Assembly (NCBI GenBank): GCA_032164295.1
Contig: JAJHTX010000008.1
Span: 806,001-870,000, forward strand
Length of the DNA: 64,000 nucleotides
Source of the DNA: Inonotus obliquus
Lineage: Eukaryota > Basidiomycota > Agaricomycetes > Hymenochaetales > Hymenochaetaceae
Direction: 5' to 3'
Position numbers and translations under genes: made by a program. Positions 34,866 to 45,748 of this stretch are shown in pieces (position 1 is the stretch's first letter; the number at the start of each line of letters is the position of its first letter). The notes below the pieces were generated by a model. It searched no databases. It was not told where the DNA came from and saw only the letters and a list, made by a program, of their open reading frames with translations.

Positions 34866-34954
34866 AGCTTGAAGTGGAGGCTCTGAAATCTAACGAATAA
34901 GGTGGTCGGTGAAAGGAGTTGACCATATTTCTGCTCATCTCATCAGTAAGTGCC

Positions 34955-35788
34955 TTGTTTTGACGCATGGCACGTGATTTCTTGAGTCATTCACTGGCAG
35001 GCATGGCTATCGCGCAGTCGACATCAAGTCTGAGTACTGCTCGGATTTGTTGCTTCCCAATTGAACTTAATTTTTCCTGCCTGAGACTGGCTATCTCCCG
35101 CTACGGCTCGGTTGTCATCTCACACTGCATCAACGACCTGTTGTTACTGTCTCTCTAAAACTATATCTTTCACGTATATGGTTACGGCTGTATGTATGGT
35201 TCACACACATGTACGGTTATGAACTACTGTTACGGAGCGTATAACGGGTTTCAGAAATCACATACAGGTACGGTGGAGAATCCTTATAACTTAATCTACT
35301 GCAATTAGAAAATTTGCTGACAATACAATAATATGCTAGCGTGAGAATTCGTCCGATGGCTTTCGCCATGCATAAGAATCCTGACAAGTCCATGAGACCT
35401 ATTGATCTATCTGTCACTTCACTTAACAGTCCATCCATTGTACACCAAGAGCCACTCCATCAAAGTAAGTCTCGTCGAAAACTCACAGATGAAAACGCTA
35501 GTTCTTTGAGTTCTGCAAAGAAGATCTGGAGGGATCCACGAGACGTCGATCATGCAGGAAGAGACCACCTTCACCCGATGTCCATTACACCGGTCTTCGT
35601 TCCAGAGTGGGGGGGCAACTGTGACTGCCATTGTTCTCGTCGGATGGTTGTAATAAGTGCGATACCTCCCACATTCTAATTGTATTTTCGAGAGAACCTG
35701 AAACGAGTCATGAACCATCAGGGGACAAGGCAAGAGACTTGACGGGGTATGAATGCGTTTCAAGAACTTGGACGTTCGATCAGGAGTC
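34955..35788. repeat. segment X, copy 2
   Basis: This directly follows the upstream flank of kinase B with no insertion, giving the empty site for the 10.8 kb insertion of unit 1. The plus-strand frame from 35,341 is longest here (112 codons), because the stop of the other copies is absent. Confidence 0.6.
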
Positions 35789-36351
35789 AGGACCTGTTTC
35801 CTCCGGGATATGACGTGAGTTTCTTTCCCACTCAACTCAGAACACTAACCACGAAAGCGAACAGCGCCCAAACCTATATCTTCAAACCTTTTCAACGGAG
35901 GATTGGTCCGTGCTGATGACGAATTCCACATATATGAATGCCATCGGGTCCGTCGGTCATTTGTAAGTGCTTTTACCTGCTTTCCCATAGCAAGCTATGA
36001 TGTTTATTGATTCTCGACAGTCATATTGGGATCTGTGAGTGACGTTTCACAAACAATGTTGCAATTGAACGGTTGACTCACCATGCTTAGACACGCGGAT
36101 TCTCCTGACTTTCCTTCTCGACAAGAACGCGCGTCCCATTCCAAATGACATGAAGCTCTGGGTCGACCTCCTGCGGTTCATTAAGCGCGGTGCACCGGGT
36201 GGGGCGCTTGGATTCTTTACCTACGCAGAACTCAGTAAGAGGTTACCTTCCCCTTCGAGGTCTGACTGCTAACCAATCCGATTCCAATGACATGCAGCGT
36301 TCTGGTTCCTAACATTCCACCTATTTCGCCCAAGTCGCCTTAGGTGGATCT
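35789..36351 (+). pseudogene. FMO tail fragment (tandem unit 3)
   Basis: This is the same tail as in unit 2 but without the 640-bp insertion. Splice sites and the 14-nt exon (tcatattgggatct) are kept. The 5' two thirds and the C-terminal end are missing, so it is a fragment, not an enzyme gene. Confidence 0.85.
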
Positions 36352-37708
36352 CCTTTAGACGTCTTACTAGGGAGGAAGCAGGCTAAGAACGAATGGTGCT
36401 TGATGTTGAGTTGAGGGTGTCCCTATATACGTGCAGTCACGATCGAAGCCTAGCGGCAAGTGATGTTGCGGTGAACCATAACGGGAGTGAAAAACAACGT
36501 GCGAGCATTGATAAACAAGCTCAAGTGAGTCCATGATGACAAATTCTACTAATCCGTGATGGTACAGGTACAATATCGTTGCGTAAACCCACTGCCCCTA
36601 TGGCCGTCCCCAAGTTTTCCCGGCTCTGTTCTTCCTGCCGTGAACCCCTTGCTCATTCTCTCTTTGACTCAAAGGTTTCAGGCCCGTCAAGAGGAGCCAT
36701 CTATTCGTACCCTGTCACTGCATAAAAATCTCATGCATTTCGGTTCCATCAGACAGGAGATTACAAGTATTTGTATTTCACAACCACAGGTCCTAGCCGA
36801 AGAGTCTCGAAATATTCCACCTCACTGGTCTGTTTGCTCGCTCGGCCTGTGCTGGTCAGGAGATTATGAAATAGAACAACATAAAGAGACGAACTCGCTG
36901 ACTGAGGGAGGACTCGGACTCATTCACAAACTCGCTTTGCTCGGTATATCACTGTTTCACTGCAGTCACTGATCTGCCATTGACTCACATATTTTTTAAG
37001 TCATATTAATGGATTCCAGTCTCGGTTTGATATTCTTACAGGACCAGTCTTCAAGCACGCATAAACTTCTCTCGGCGAATAAGCAAAGTATTAAAATCCA
37101 ACTGGACCCAAGATGCAAACTATCACGCAAAGTGGAGGCTCGATCGTTGCTCATCCATCACGACTGCCGTTCAAGAATCAAGAAAACTCTGACTACTAGT
37201 AGTGGAGCGCGTATGTATGTACCGATGAACCGTTGTCATGATGTAGAGTGGCATTAAGCTGCGGCTTTCCATAGTACCGTATACTACTACAGGCAACATT
37301 TCTACAAGGGCCTATGTGACAAGGCGCGCCCTCTCGGTTTCTCGTCTCTCGATTTCTCGTCTCTCGATTTCTCGTCTCTCGGTTTCTCGTCTTTCGGAAT
37401 CTCCTTTCTCTACATGGTCCAGAGGAATATTTAATGCCGAGACATCACAGCAAGGAAGAGAAACCTACAAGCTGGGTTATAGCTTTCTCGAGAGCGCCGT
37501 CTATTGACTCATCATGCTCGAATACAACGAATGTTGTTCGACTTGGTTCCTCGGCGCGCTCGAAGATTACTATGTACACACAATTCAGTCATATCGGGCC
37601 CTTGTGCTAAGATAAATTTCATACCCTTGGCTCTATGTTTCTTGCAGGCTTTGTTCTCCTCAAGATGGATTCTTAAAACGACTGGGTCATGCTTGACCTT
37701 CCCCTCGA
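36352..37708. other. spacer of tandem unit 3, no clear gene
   Basis: This is near-identical to the unit 1 spacer from about 15,015, apart from the expanded 15-bp repeat listed separately and small indels. Only short frames are present. Confidence 0.5.
37336..37395 (+). repeat. 15-bp tandem repeat, four copies
   Basis: The four units are variants of gatttctcgtctctc (37,336, 37,351, 37,366 and 37,381). The matching place in unit 1 (near 15,988) has a single unit, so the array expanded after duplication. Confidence 0.85.
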
Positions 37709-38133
37709 TTAGATCTGATCAAGAAAAGAAGAAGTAAGCGAGTGGTAGGGACAGCTTAAGTAGAAATACATGCCAAGAAAGTAGTCCAAGACGAATTTAT
37801 GTTCGTCCGGAATTTCTTTAAGATTTTCGGGTCTTGCGTGGTATACCTCTGTGAGTTCCCACTTTTCAGCCATTGTGTCGACTCGGAAGTTCCTGAAACA
37901 AAAGTCAGATGTCGTCCAGATGCATACATGTAGCTATTTATTCCTGGGTGATTCAAGCAAAGTACCACAAGCAAAGTACTACCAGTATGCAGTCATTACA
38001 TAATGTTTGCGCGCTTTCCAGAAGGCAAAGTTGACGTTCACGTGTAACAGCTGAGCTGAGCTGAAGCCTGACATCCTCTCGTTTCGTAAGCCGCCTACTG
38101 GTACCTCAGGAATGAAGGCGAGTTGCAGACATC
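37709..38133 (-). CDS. partial model of an unknown small protein in the spacer (copy C)
   Basis: This has the same exon layout as the copy at 16,315-16,739 and nearly the same sequence, with the stop at 37,709-37,711. As there, the 5' end is unresolved. The near-identity with unit 1 adds no independent evidence for coding, since it may reflect recent gene conversion. Confidence 0.33.
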
Positions 38134-38536
38134 CTGGAATGCATGAGAAAGTGAGCAGGGATTCCAGACACCCAGAACTTCGGAATACCTTACTGAAGAA
38201 TACTGTATACACTTACAATGCACATTCATCCCATCTCTTTGAGTTAGAATGTCGTCGGGTGAATCTGGCTCGCAGGGAAGTCAGTCACAACACAGAACAA
38301 TTTCGCAACTTTCTGACCCAACTGGGAAATGCAATCGCTTCAGTAGTCATTCTCACCCAGGATGTAGTTTCTCTCTTCGTGAGTAGTATGCAAATTATTT
38401 AAATGACTGGGCTTGTTCGCTCACGTCTGCTCCACGGTAAAGAGCACGACAGAAATCCGCATACTGAGGAGCATTGATAATAAATTCCATCCTTCATATC
38501 CTGTTGGAAAGGTGATGACAAAACGAGTCCCTGCAT

Positions 38537-39934
38537 CTACTCGTATTCAAACCATGGATGTCGCATCACTTCCTTCATGGTGATCCTATCCTCGGGACGA
38601 TACTTCAAAATTTTCTCCAGAAGGTCGACTAGGAGTTCTGATTCTGTTTCATCTACTTGCGTTCCCGGCTTCTCAAACAAAGGGCCTTCCTCTACATCTG
38701 GATAATCCCAGGTCGCAATGATGCTTACGCGATGACGAATGGAACTTTTCATGGCGGGTAAATAGCCTTCTCTCGTCTGTACATCTTCCGGTTTTGGTTC
38801 ACCATCGTCATTGAAATAGTTAAGTCGTTCCTTCCACGCCCCCCACCATGGATCGGGAAATCTGCCGAACATCTCGACCATTTCCTTAAGAATACTATCC
38901 CGGTGGGAGAGGAAAGGCTCAAAGAGAGGTCGTCCGGTGCGGATCTCAAAGATGACGCAGCCCAAGGCCCAGACATCTGAGGCGAAGCTGACCGTGCCAT
39001 CGAAATGTGATTCCGGGGCGAGGTAGATAAGGGGGGCAGCGGGAGCGTAATCCTTCGGCATTTGGTCGACAAAGAATGACTGGCCAAAGTCGTGGAGAAT
39101 GGCGCTTTCTTCAAGAAATTGCGGGTTACAGATGCGTGACGTGTTGATGGATTCGACTACTTCCGATGGCGCAAACGGACCAGGTGAGGGACCATCCCGA
39201 GTAAGCACGTCATCCGTCTCAGGTCTGCCTAGCATCTGATAGATTTCATTTTCGCTCCATTTGAGCACCTCAGGAGAAGTCCGAAGGAGGACATTGGATG
39301 ACGTTAAATCTAGGTAGGTAAGGAGTCAGAAGAGGGTTCTATCTTGAGAGACGTGATGAGAGTGCCGACCTCCGTGGACGACTCCAACGGAATGCAGCAT
39401 GTCCACTGCTGAGCTTAGTTGTCTGGAAATCTTCCTCGCGATATCATTTCGGAGCCGCCTCCTGGTTGGTGTTTTGCCAGGAGGATACGATTCGGAAAGT
39501 GTCGAGATGTTCGGTCCAGCTAGTGGATAAACGAGACAGAGGTGTCGTCCATTTGGACCCTCCTCGAAGAAATGATCTTGGATGACTCTGATGTGATTTC
39601 TTCCCGGATGATCAGTATCAGCAATAAGGAGGACCCTTCGCGGGATGTGTATTTCTGCGATTTCTTCAAGAGGCCGAGACGACTCGTCGGCGGTCAAGAC
39701 TTTCAAACTGACCAGTGGGCGAAAGTCGCCGTCTTCGCTTTTCCTCTTTTGGTCCCTCGCAAGCCATACCGTAGAAGCGCCACCGAATCCTAGCTTGTGC
39801 AAAACCTTGAAACGACCTTGACAGAAAACATCTCCGATCGAGACAGGGTGATAACCGCCTGGTCGATAACGCTCAAGGTACTCAATATCGTCAAGTTGAG
39901 AGAACCTGTAAAGAGGCAGCATCTCCATGGACAT
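38537..39934 (-). CDS. SRPK-like protein kinase, copy C
   Basis: Exons 39934-39370 and 39309-38537 give 445 residues with the same landmarks as copies A and B, including the HGDLTSSN loop formed across the intron. It differs from copy B at only a few positions (for example MLPLYRF for MQPLYRF near the N terminus, and WWGAW as in copy A). The frame is intact. It lies in tandem unit 3, followed downstream by the unknown spacer gene and upstream by segment X. Three intact near-identical copies suggest recent amplification or ongoing conversion. Confidence 0.8.
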
Positions 39935-40023
39935 AGCTTGAAGTGGAGGCTCTGAAATCTAACGAATGAGGTGGTCGGTGAAAGGAGTTGACCATATTTC
40001 TGCTCATCTCATCAGTAAGTGCC

Positions 40024-40790
40024 TAGTTTTGACGCATGGCACGTGATTTCTTGAGTCATTCACTGGCAGGCATGGCTATCGCGCAGTCGACATCAAGTCT
40101 GAGAACTGCTCGGATTTGTTGCTTCCCAATTGAACTTAATTTTTCCTGCCTGAGACTGGCTATCTCCCGCTACGGCTCGGTTGTCATCTCACACTGCATC
40201 AACGACCTGTTGTTACTGTCTCTCTAAAACTGTACCTTTTACATATATGATTACGGCCGTATGTATGGCTCACACACATGTACGGTTACAAACTACTTTT
40301 ACGGAGCGTATAATGGGTTTCAGACATCACATACGGGTACGGTGGGAAATTCTTATAACTTAATCTACTGCAGTTAGAAAATTTGCTGACGATACAAACA
40401 ATACAATAATATGCTAGCGTGAAAATTCGTCCGATGGCTTTCGCCATGCATAAGAATTCTGACAAGTCCATGAGACCTATTGTTCTATCTGTCACTTCAC
40501 TTAACAGTCCATCCATTGTACACCAAGAGCCACTCCATCAAAGTAAGTCTCGTCGAAAACTCACAGCTGAAAACGCTAGTTCTTTGAGTTCTCCAAAGAA
40601 GATCTGGAGGGATCCACAAGACTAACTCGTGTCGATCACGCAGGAAGAGACCACCTTCACCCGATGCCCATTACACCGGCTTTCATTCCAGGGTGGAGAG
40701 GCAACTGTGACTGCCATTTTTCTCGTCGGAGGGTTGGAATAAGTGCGATAATTGACGGGGTATGAATGCCCCCCAAGAACTTGGACATTC
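40024..40790. repeat. segment X, copy 3
   Basis: This is the last and shortest copy, joined directly to the kinase C upstream flank by agtgcctagttttgac. It lacks about 90 bases near its end compared with copies 1 and 2, then runs into unique sequence. Confidence 0.6.
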
Positions 40791-40861
40791 GATCTGCTTT
40801 CCACGTTCCAAATTCGTATGTACCATATTTGCCGTATTCGGTAAAATTTGTATATCAGCTG

Positions 40862-40930
40862 TATGGGGACAGCCGCATAATTATGCTGCTTAATCATGCC
40901 ACCCCCTAATATGGCGTGGCTGTCCCCGTA
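40862..40930. repeat. inverted repeat / hairpin
   Basis: The arms ggggacagcc (40,865-40,874) and ggctgtcccc (40,918-40,927) are perfect complements, with further partial pairing outside (tat/gta). They enclose 43 AT-rich bases and lie just beyond the end of tandem unit 3, so they could mark an element end or a recombination junction. Confidence 0.6.
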
Positions 40931-41332
40931 TTAGATATGAACCGTCCTCGTACTTTACGGTTACACATCAAGCCCTGCATACAAGAGCCACGTTTAGCCG
41001 AGTCCATCACGTCAACCCTTTACTAATAGAGCCCTATTTGATGTATCTAAGGGGTAGGTGTTATTTGGCTCCTATCCCTTTGTATTAGAAAGGGAGCACC
41101 CTCATCGTGGCCACCTTTCATACTAACATGAGATTACATTCGTCATATCTCACATCTATGATAAGATATGATATAAGTTATTCGCTTCTCAGAGAATATA
41201 CGTTACATACTTACACTAGGCATGCTCCGATTGTACATAATCTAGAAACATTATTTGTAGTTCCATTCAGTTCATACAACTGGGATGCAATTGCGCATCA
41301 AGGCTTACAAAAAACTACAACTTATGAATCGT
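40931..41332. other. intergenic; start of second segmental duplication
   Basis: No gene was seen. From about 40,980 the sequence resembles that from about 44,740 (ccctttacta, then tgatgtat and accatgagat-like blocks), marking the start of the duplicated block that carries the small gene at 41,333-41,781. Confidence 0.4.
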
Positions 41333-41781
41333 CTAGGACTTCTGCTCTCCACCAATAGTTTTAGGCACAAACTCCCATACCTCGATGTTTGGCTTGCCTG
41401 GCTCATCTTTGACAAGAAGGTTCTTTTCATCCACGTAGATGTGGCACGCATACTTTTTCTGTTCATTAGCTGGAAGAACGAAGGTTTAAAGCATATAGAA
41501 AATTCAGAGGAATGCGAGCATACCCTTGAAGATGTTTGCAGTAATGTGACGCCTTGCTTTGACATATCCTCCTGCGGCTGCGTGAGTTGTTTCATGAGCC
41601 TCTTTGCTAGAATTATCGTAAATAAGTCGGTGAGGAAGGGAGTCAATTGATCTGCATACCGTATCACTGCAGTATCCATTCCATAAAGTGCAGCAACTTC
41701 TGCAACAACTTTCTCGGTGGATGCTTTCTTGGATGCAACTGAAGGTATGTTACATGTCCAAGATAGCTGAATGTTGGACAT
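41333..41781 (-). CDS. small three-exon gene of unknown family, paralogue 1
   Basis: Exons 41781-41660, 41606-41524 and 41469-41333 join in frame (introns 53 and 54 bp) to give 113 residues. It begins MSNIQLSWTCNIPSVASKK. The middle is KEAHETTHAAAGGYVKARRH, and the third exon holds YACHIYVDEKNLLVKDEPGK then PNIEVWEF. There is no signal peptide or membrane segment; the protein is charged and probably alpha/beta. Both introns sit at the same phases as in the paralogue at 45,295, and the most conserved blocks (VKARRHITA, KDEPGKPNIEVW) suggest real function. I do not recognise the family. It lies downstream of, and on the same strand as, kinase D. Confidence 0.65.
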
Positions 41782-42922
41782 TTTGGACTCCTTGAAGATA
41801 ATGTAGGACTGAGGACTGACGTCGACTGTTCTGAATAGGGATGGAACGGATGGTGGAGTTATATACCATTCTAGTCTGTCTTTTAGTCGGAGCTCAAGAC
41901 CATTCAAATTAACAGCAAACAGAGGGTGATGTATATGCATTAGCATGAGTTGATGTTCGAATGATAGCACCAGAACTTGGGTCACCTCAAGCAAATGTTG
42001 ACTCAGCTCGCATGGTACCATGAATCAGGTTCTCGTGCAAGTCCCTTCGCCATGGCATCATGTTTTTCATACTTGACAAACACTGCCATCTAATTGAATG
42101 AATCCACATGCTTTCCGCCAGGCTCTTGCATCTCAAGATAGAAGACAGTAGAGTGATCTAGATTATCCTGAAGGGAAATTTACTTGGACTAGTGAGTCAG
42201 TTTGCCGCTAAGAAAAATAGACACGACGGGAAAGAAATCGATGAAATCGAGTATATGACATGAAAGGATGTCCAGAACCGAGAGGTTAACACAGATTCCA
42301 TTATGGCCCCTTGGGCAACTCGGAACTCATCAATGAGAGTGAGAGGGAAGCTAAGACCTTTCATCGTTGACTTCTTTAGTGATCGTGGTTCAGATCGTTG
42401 TACATACGAGTCGACGGCGGAAGAAGAAAAACAGCCCCATCTATATGTCCGTGTATGTAACGTACAACAATACACCCCATATACACAATTCATCAGAGAA
42501 GAAAATCGTGTCCAGTTACCCTGAACCGATGAAGCAGAGGTTCGTTCTGGTTATGAGATAGTACTGACTCGAGGTGGCAATAAGAACCACGCGTTGATTG
42601 AGTGACGGCAACTTCCGAGCCGTGGATGAGATGATCTCGTCCGTCTGTAACCACGCCGCGTAATTCGTCGTTTTTTTCAGTGACTAGTGACGCGTAGGGT
42701 ACTCAGACAAACTATATCTGTGCGAGACCTTTGAGACTCAGATATCGCATAACTACCTTAGATACGATACTCTCATTCACGCTTATGTACAGAGTTCAGA
42801 ATGAAAGCTATCCAAATGTCTGGTTGGTCTACTCATTTCCGCTTTACAACATCGAACACCTGATTTTGAAGAGCAGCAAAATCAAATCCACCAAACCACA
42901 AACTAAATTCCTAGTCCCGCAT
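41782..42922. other. upstream region of paralogue 1, duplicated non-coding sequence
   Basis: About 41,880-42,540 has a diverged copy at about 45,850-46,190 and 47,100-47,420. It contains blocks such as actgccatctaattgaa and tgatctagattatcc. No gene is supported. The end nearest 42,922 is the 3' flank of kinase D. Confidence 0.45.
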
Positions 42923-44320
42923 CTACTTATATTCGAACCAGGGATGTCGTATCACCTCCTTCATAGTAATCCTATCCTCGGGACGATACTTCAACATCTT
43001 CTCCAGAAGATCCACCAGGAGTTCAAGTTCTACTCCGTCAACTCGTGTTCCATGTTTATCAAACAAAGGGCCTTCGTCTATATCAGGTTCGCCCTGTCCA
43101 ATTGCGCTCACCCGTTGACGTATGGTGTTTTTCACGGCAGGTAAAACTCCTTCTCTCAACTGTGCCTCTGGCTTTGGTTCACCAGCGTCATCGAAATAGT
43201 CAAGCCTGCGTTTCCACGCCCTCCACCATGGGGCAGGCAATCTGCCAAGCATCTCGACCATCTCCTTAAGGACACTATCTTGGTGAGCAAGGAAGGGCTC
43301 AAAGAGAGGCCGTCCAGCCCGGATCTCAAAGATCACACAACCCAAGGCCCATACATCTGACGCAAAGCTGACCGTGTTATCAAAATACGACTCCGGGGCA
43401 AGGTAAAGTACGGGGGCGGCAGGAGCATAGTCCTTTGGCATTCGGTCGACGAAGAATGACTGGCCAAAGTCGTGAAGAATAACGCTTTCTTCAAGAAATT
43501 GCGGGGTGGAGATGCGTGACGTGTCAATGGGCGCAACCACCTTCGATGGAGCAGAAGGACTGAGTGGGGAGCCGTCACGAGTTACCACATTATCTGTCTG
43601 AGGTCTGCCCAGCATCTGATAAATTTCATTTTCGCTCCATTTGAGCACCTCGGGAGAGGTACGAAGGTGGACATTGGATGACGTCAAGTCTGAGGAGATG
43701 CAAAATGTCAGTATAGATAATTATCTTGAGAGTGGAAATAGACAGGAGTGCGGACCTCCATGGACGACTCCCACAGAATGCAGCATGTCCACCACTGAGC
43801 TCAGTTGTCTGGTGACCTTCCTCGCTATATCAATACGAAGCCGTCTGCTGCATGTATCTCTGTCCGGAGCATGCGATAAGGAAAGTGTTAGAATGGTCGG
43901 TCCAGCCAACGGATAAACGAGACAAAGGTGACGTCCATTTGGACCCTCCTCGAAGAAGTGATCTTGGATAACTTGAATGTGGTTTTTCCCCGCATGATTA
44001 GTGTCAGCAACAAGGACGGCCTTTTCCGGTATGCGTATGTCTGCGATTTCTTCGAGAGGCTGGGATGACACGTCGGCTGTCAGGACTTTCAAACTGACCA
44101 GTGTGCCCAAACCACCATCTCCGTTCTTCTTGTTTTGGTCTCTTGCGAGCCATACCGTAGAGGAGCCACCGGATCCTAGCTTGTGCAAAACCTTGAACCG
44201 TCCTCGGCAGAAAACATCTCCGATTGAGATAGGGTGGTATCCGCCTGGTTGATAGCGCTCGAGGTACTCAATATCGTCAAGTCGAGAGAACCGGTAAAGA
44301 GGCTGCATCCCTGTAGACAT
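42923..44320 (-). CDS. SRPK-like protein kinase, diverged copy D
   Basis: Exons 44320-43756 and 43689-42923 with a 66-bp intron give 443 residues. The start is the ATG beginning MSTGMQPLYRFSRLDDIEYL; an in-frame ATG at 44,578 exists but the sequence before 44,320 does not look coding. Landmarks match the other copies: KLGSGGSSTVWLARD, VSLKVL, the HGDLTSSN loop across the intron, LHDFGQSF, YLAPES and RHPWFEYK. Differences from copies A-C are spread over the whole protein, including KRRLDYFDDA and a one-residue shorter stretch near PEAQLREG. Conservation of the altered loop in this older copy shows that it predates the tandem triplication. It is flanked by the two small paralogous genes. Confidence 0.8.
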
Positions 44321-45294
44321 GCTTCGGCGTTTGAAAGTTTGAAATCTAGGTAGGGAGGCGCCCGGTAGAAAAGTTCTGAAGTTGATCATGAAATTTACGT
44401 GCAACATTGGGGAGAGGCGTATCAACCAAACCAACAGATATTGCTTGGCAACCTCTTTCCGGTGCCGATCTGCGTTGCTTGAAAAGGTAAGTGATTTGTG
44501 CGCGCGCGATAATCGTCCACTCGGAGTTCCACCATCTTGGCTGGCATCCAATTCTAAGCCCCTATTCTCACTCCTCATTATTAGTTCAGAATCGATAACA
44601 TTTTCTGGAAAGGTAGGGTGTCACTATTGTATCTTTTCTTTCCATTCACTTTTATGACTCGAATAAATTCCTGGATTATTGGTCTCTGATACATGTGTTG
44701 AACACGTTTAGTGATGCGTCTGGATTAATTCTAAATCTTAGTACTTGAATTTCGAATCCATCAAATGAACCCTTTACTATTACAGGCCTAATTGATGTAA
44801 GAAAGGAACCACTTGGCCCATACCTCTTATTGTGGTCACCATTCGAGCTACCATGAGATGATCTCTGATGCCTTTTCCATACTTGACAGTTTGAGGGCGA
44901 CATTCACTATCCTTTCTCCTCAAGTTCCATACTATTTAGTCATGGTAAACATACCCTTAGTGCGGGTTCGCATGTAAGCATACTTGGAACATGAATAATG
45001 TTTCATCACAGCACAGACATAAGCTCTTATGATGCATGGCTAGATGGATCTGAGTTCTGGCACCGAGAGTAACACTTCTTTGATGATAACTTTACTGAAC
45101 ACCAAATCTCTACCACCTTGATAGTTTGAGCTCACATCTGAAAGTTGGAGTCAATCACGATGAACAGAAAGAGTTTGCATGTAGATTATTTCACTGTTCT
45201 TTGTTTCATTCCATTCACATGGTGGTACAGAAGAACGAATGCTGGCAACTGTCTCTGCTCAAAGACGCAAGTGAGACTATGGCTAATGCATAAT
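44321..45294. other. intergenic between kinase D and paralogue 2
   Basis: No gene was seen. From about 44,740 it is a diverged copy of the sequence from about 40,980 onward. The stretch nearest 44,321 is the kinase D promoter side. Confidence 0.4.
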
Positions 45295-45748
45295 CTACGA
45301 CTGCTGTCCCCCACCACTGGTGCTTGGCTCAGGGTTAAATGGCCATACCTCAATGTTTGGCTTGCCTGGCTCGTCTTTGACAAGAATATTGTCTTGGTCC
45401 ACATAGATATGACATGCGTATCTCGTCTGTTGATTGTCTGAAGGTGTGGAGACATTAAAGTGTGCGAAATCAGAGGGGAGATACAAACATACTCTTAGAG
45501 TTAAAGAGTTCCGCAGTGATGTGACGTCTTGCTTTGACATATCTGGAACCCATACGAGTCGTTTCATGTGCCTCTTTGCTAGAATGAAATCAGTCGCTGA
45601 AGAAAAGAGTCAACTGTCCCACATACCGTATCTCAGCAGAATCCATTCCAAACTTCTTTGCGACTTGTGCAACGACTAACTCTTGAGACTGCTTCTTTGT
45701 CGCGATGCTCGGAATGGTGCCCTTCCAAAAAATCCGGATAACAGACAT
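45295..45748 (-). CDS. small three-exon gene of unknown family, paralogue 2
   Basis: Exons 45748-45627, 45578-45493 and 45437-45295 join in frame (introns 48 and 55 bp) to give 116 residues. It begins MSVIRIFWKGTIPSIATKKQ. The middle is RKEAHETTRMGSRYVKARRH, and the third exon has YACHIYVDQDNILVKDEPGK then PNIEVWPF, ending in a Ser/Gly/Gln-rich tail. Exon 1 has exactly the same length as in paralogue 1 and both introns keep their phase. Differences between the two are mostly in the N-terminal half and tail. There is no secretion signal. The function is unknown. It lies upstream of kinase D on the same strand, so the order on the minus strand is paralogue 2, kinase D, paralogue 1. Confidence 0.65.

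Larger units (their letters stand above)
30221..35790. repeat. tandem unit 2 (FMO tail, spacer, kinase B, X copy 2)
   Basis: This is the second of the three tandem copies, 5.57 kb including a 640-bp insertion. The spacer is more diverged from unit 1 than unit 3 is, while the kinase is nearly identical to that of unit 3. Confidence 0.85.
35791..40790. repeat. tandem unit 3 (FMO tail, spacer, kinase C, X copy 3)
   Basis: This is the third tandem copy, 5.0 kb, with no large insertion. Its spacer is almost identical to that of unit 1, and its kinase is almost identical to that of unit 2. Confidence 0.85.

Noticed and set aside
29764..35679. Segment X frames as conserved genes
   Set aside because: The three copies differ in stop position and length, and a 24-nt putative intron inside them is too short; coding status is unsupported.
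44321..44578. In-frame extension of kinase D to an ATG at 44,578
   Set aside because: The added 86 residues do not look coding and have no counterpart in copies A-C, which start at the aligned ATG.
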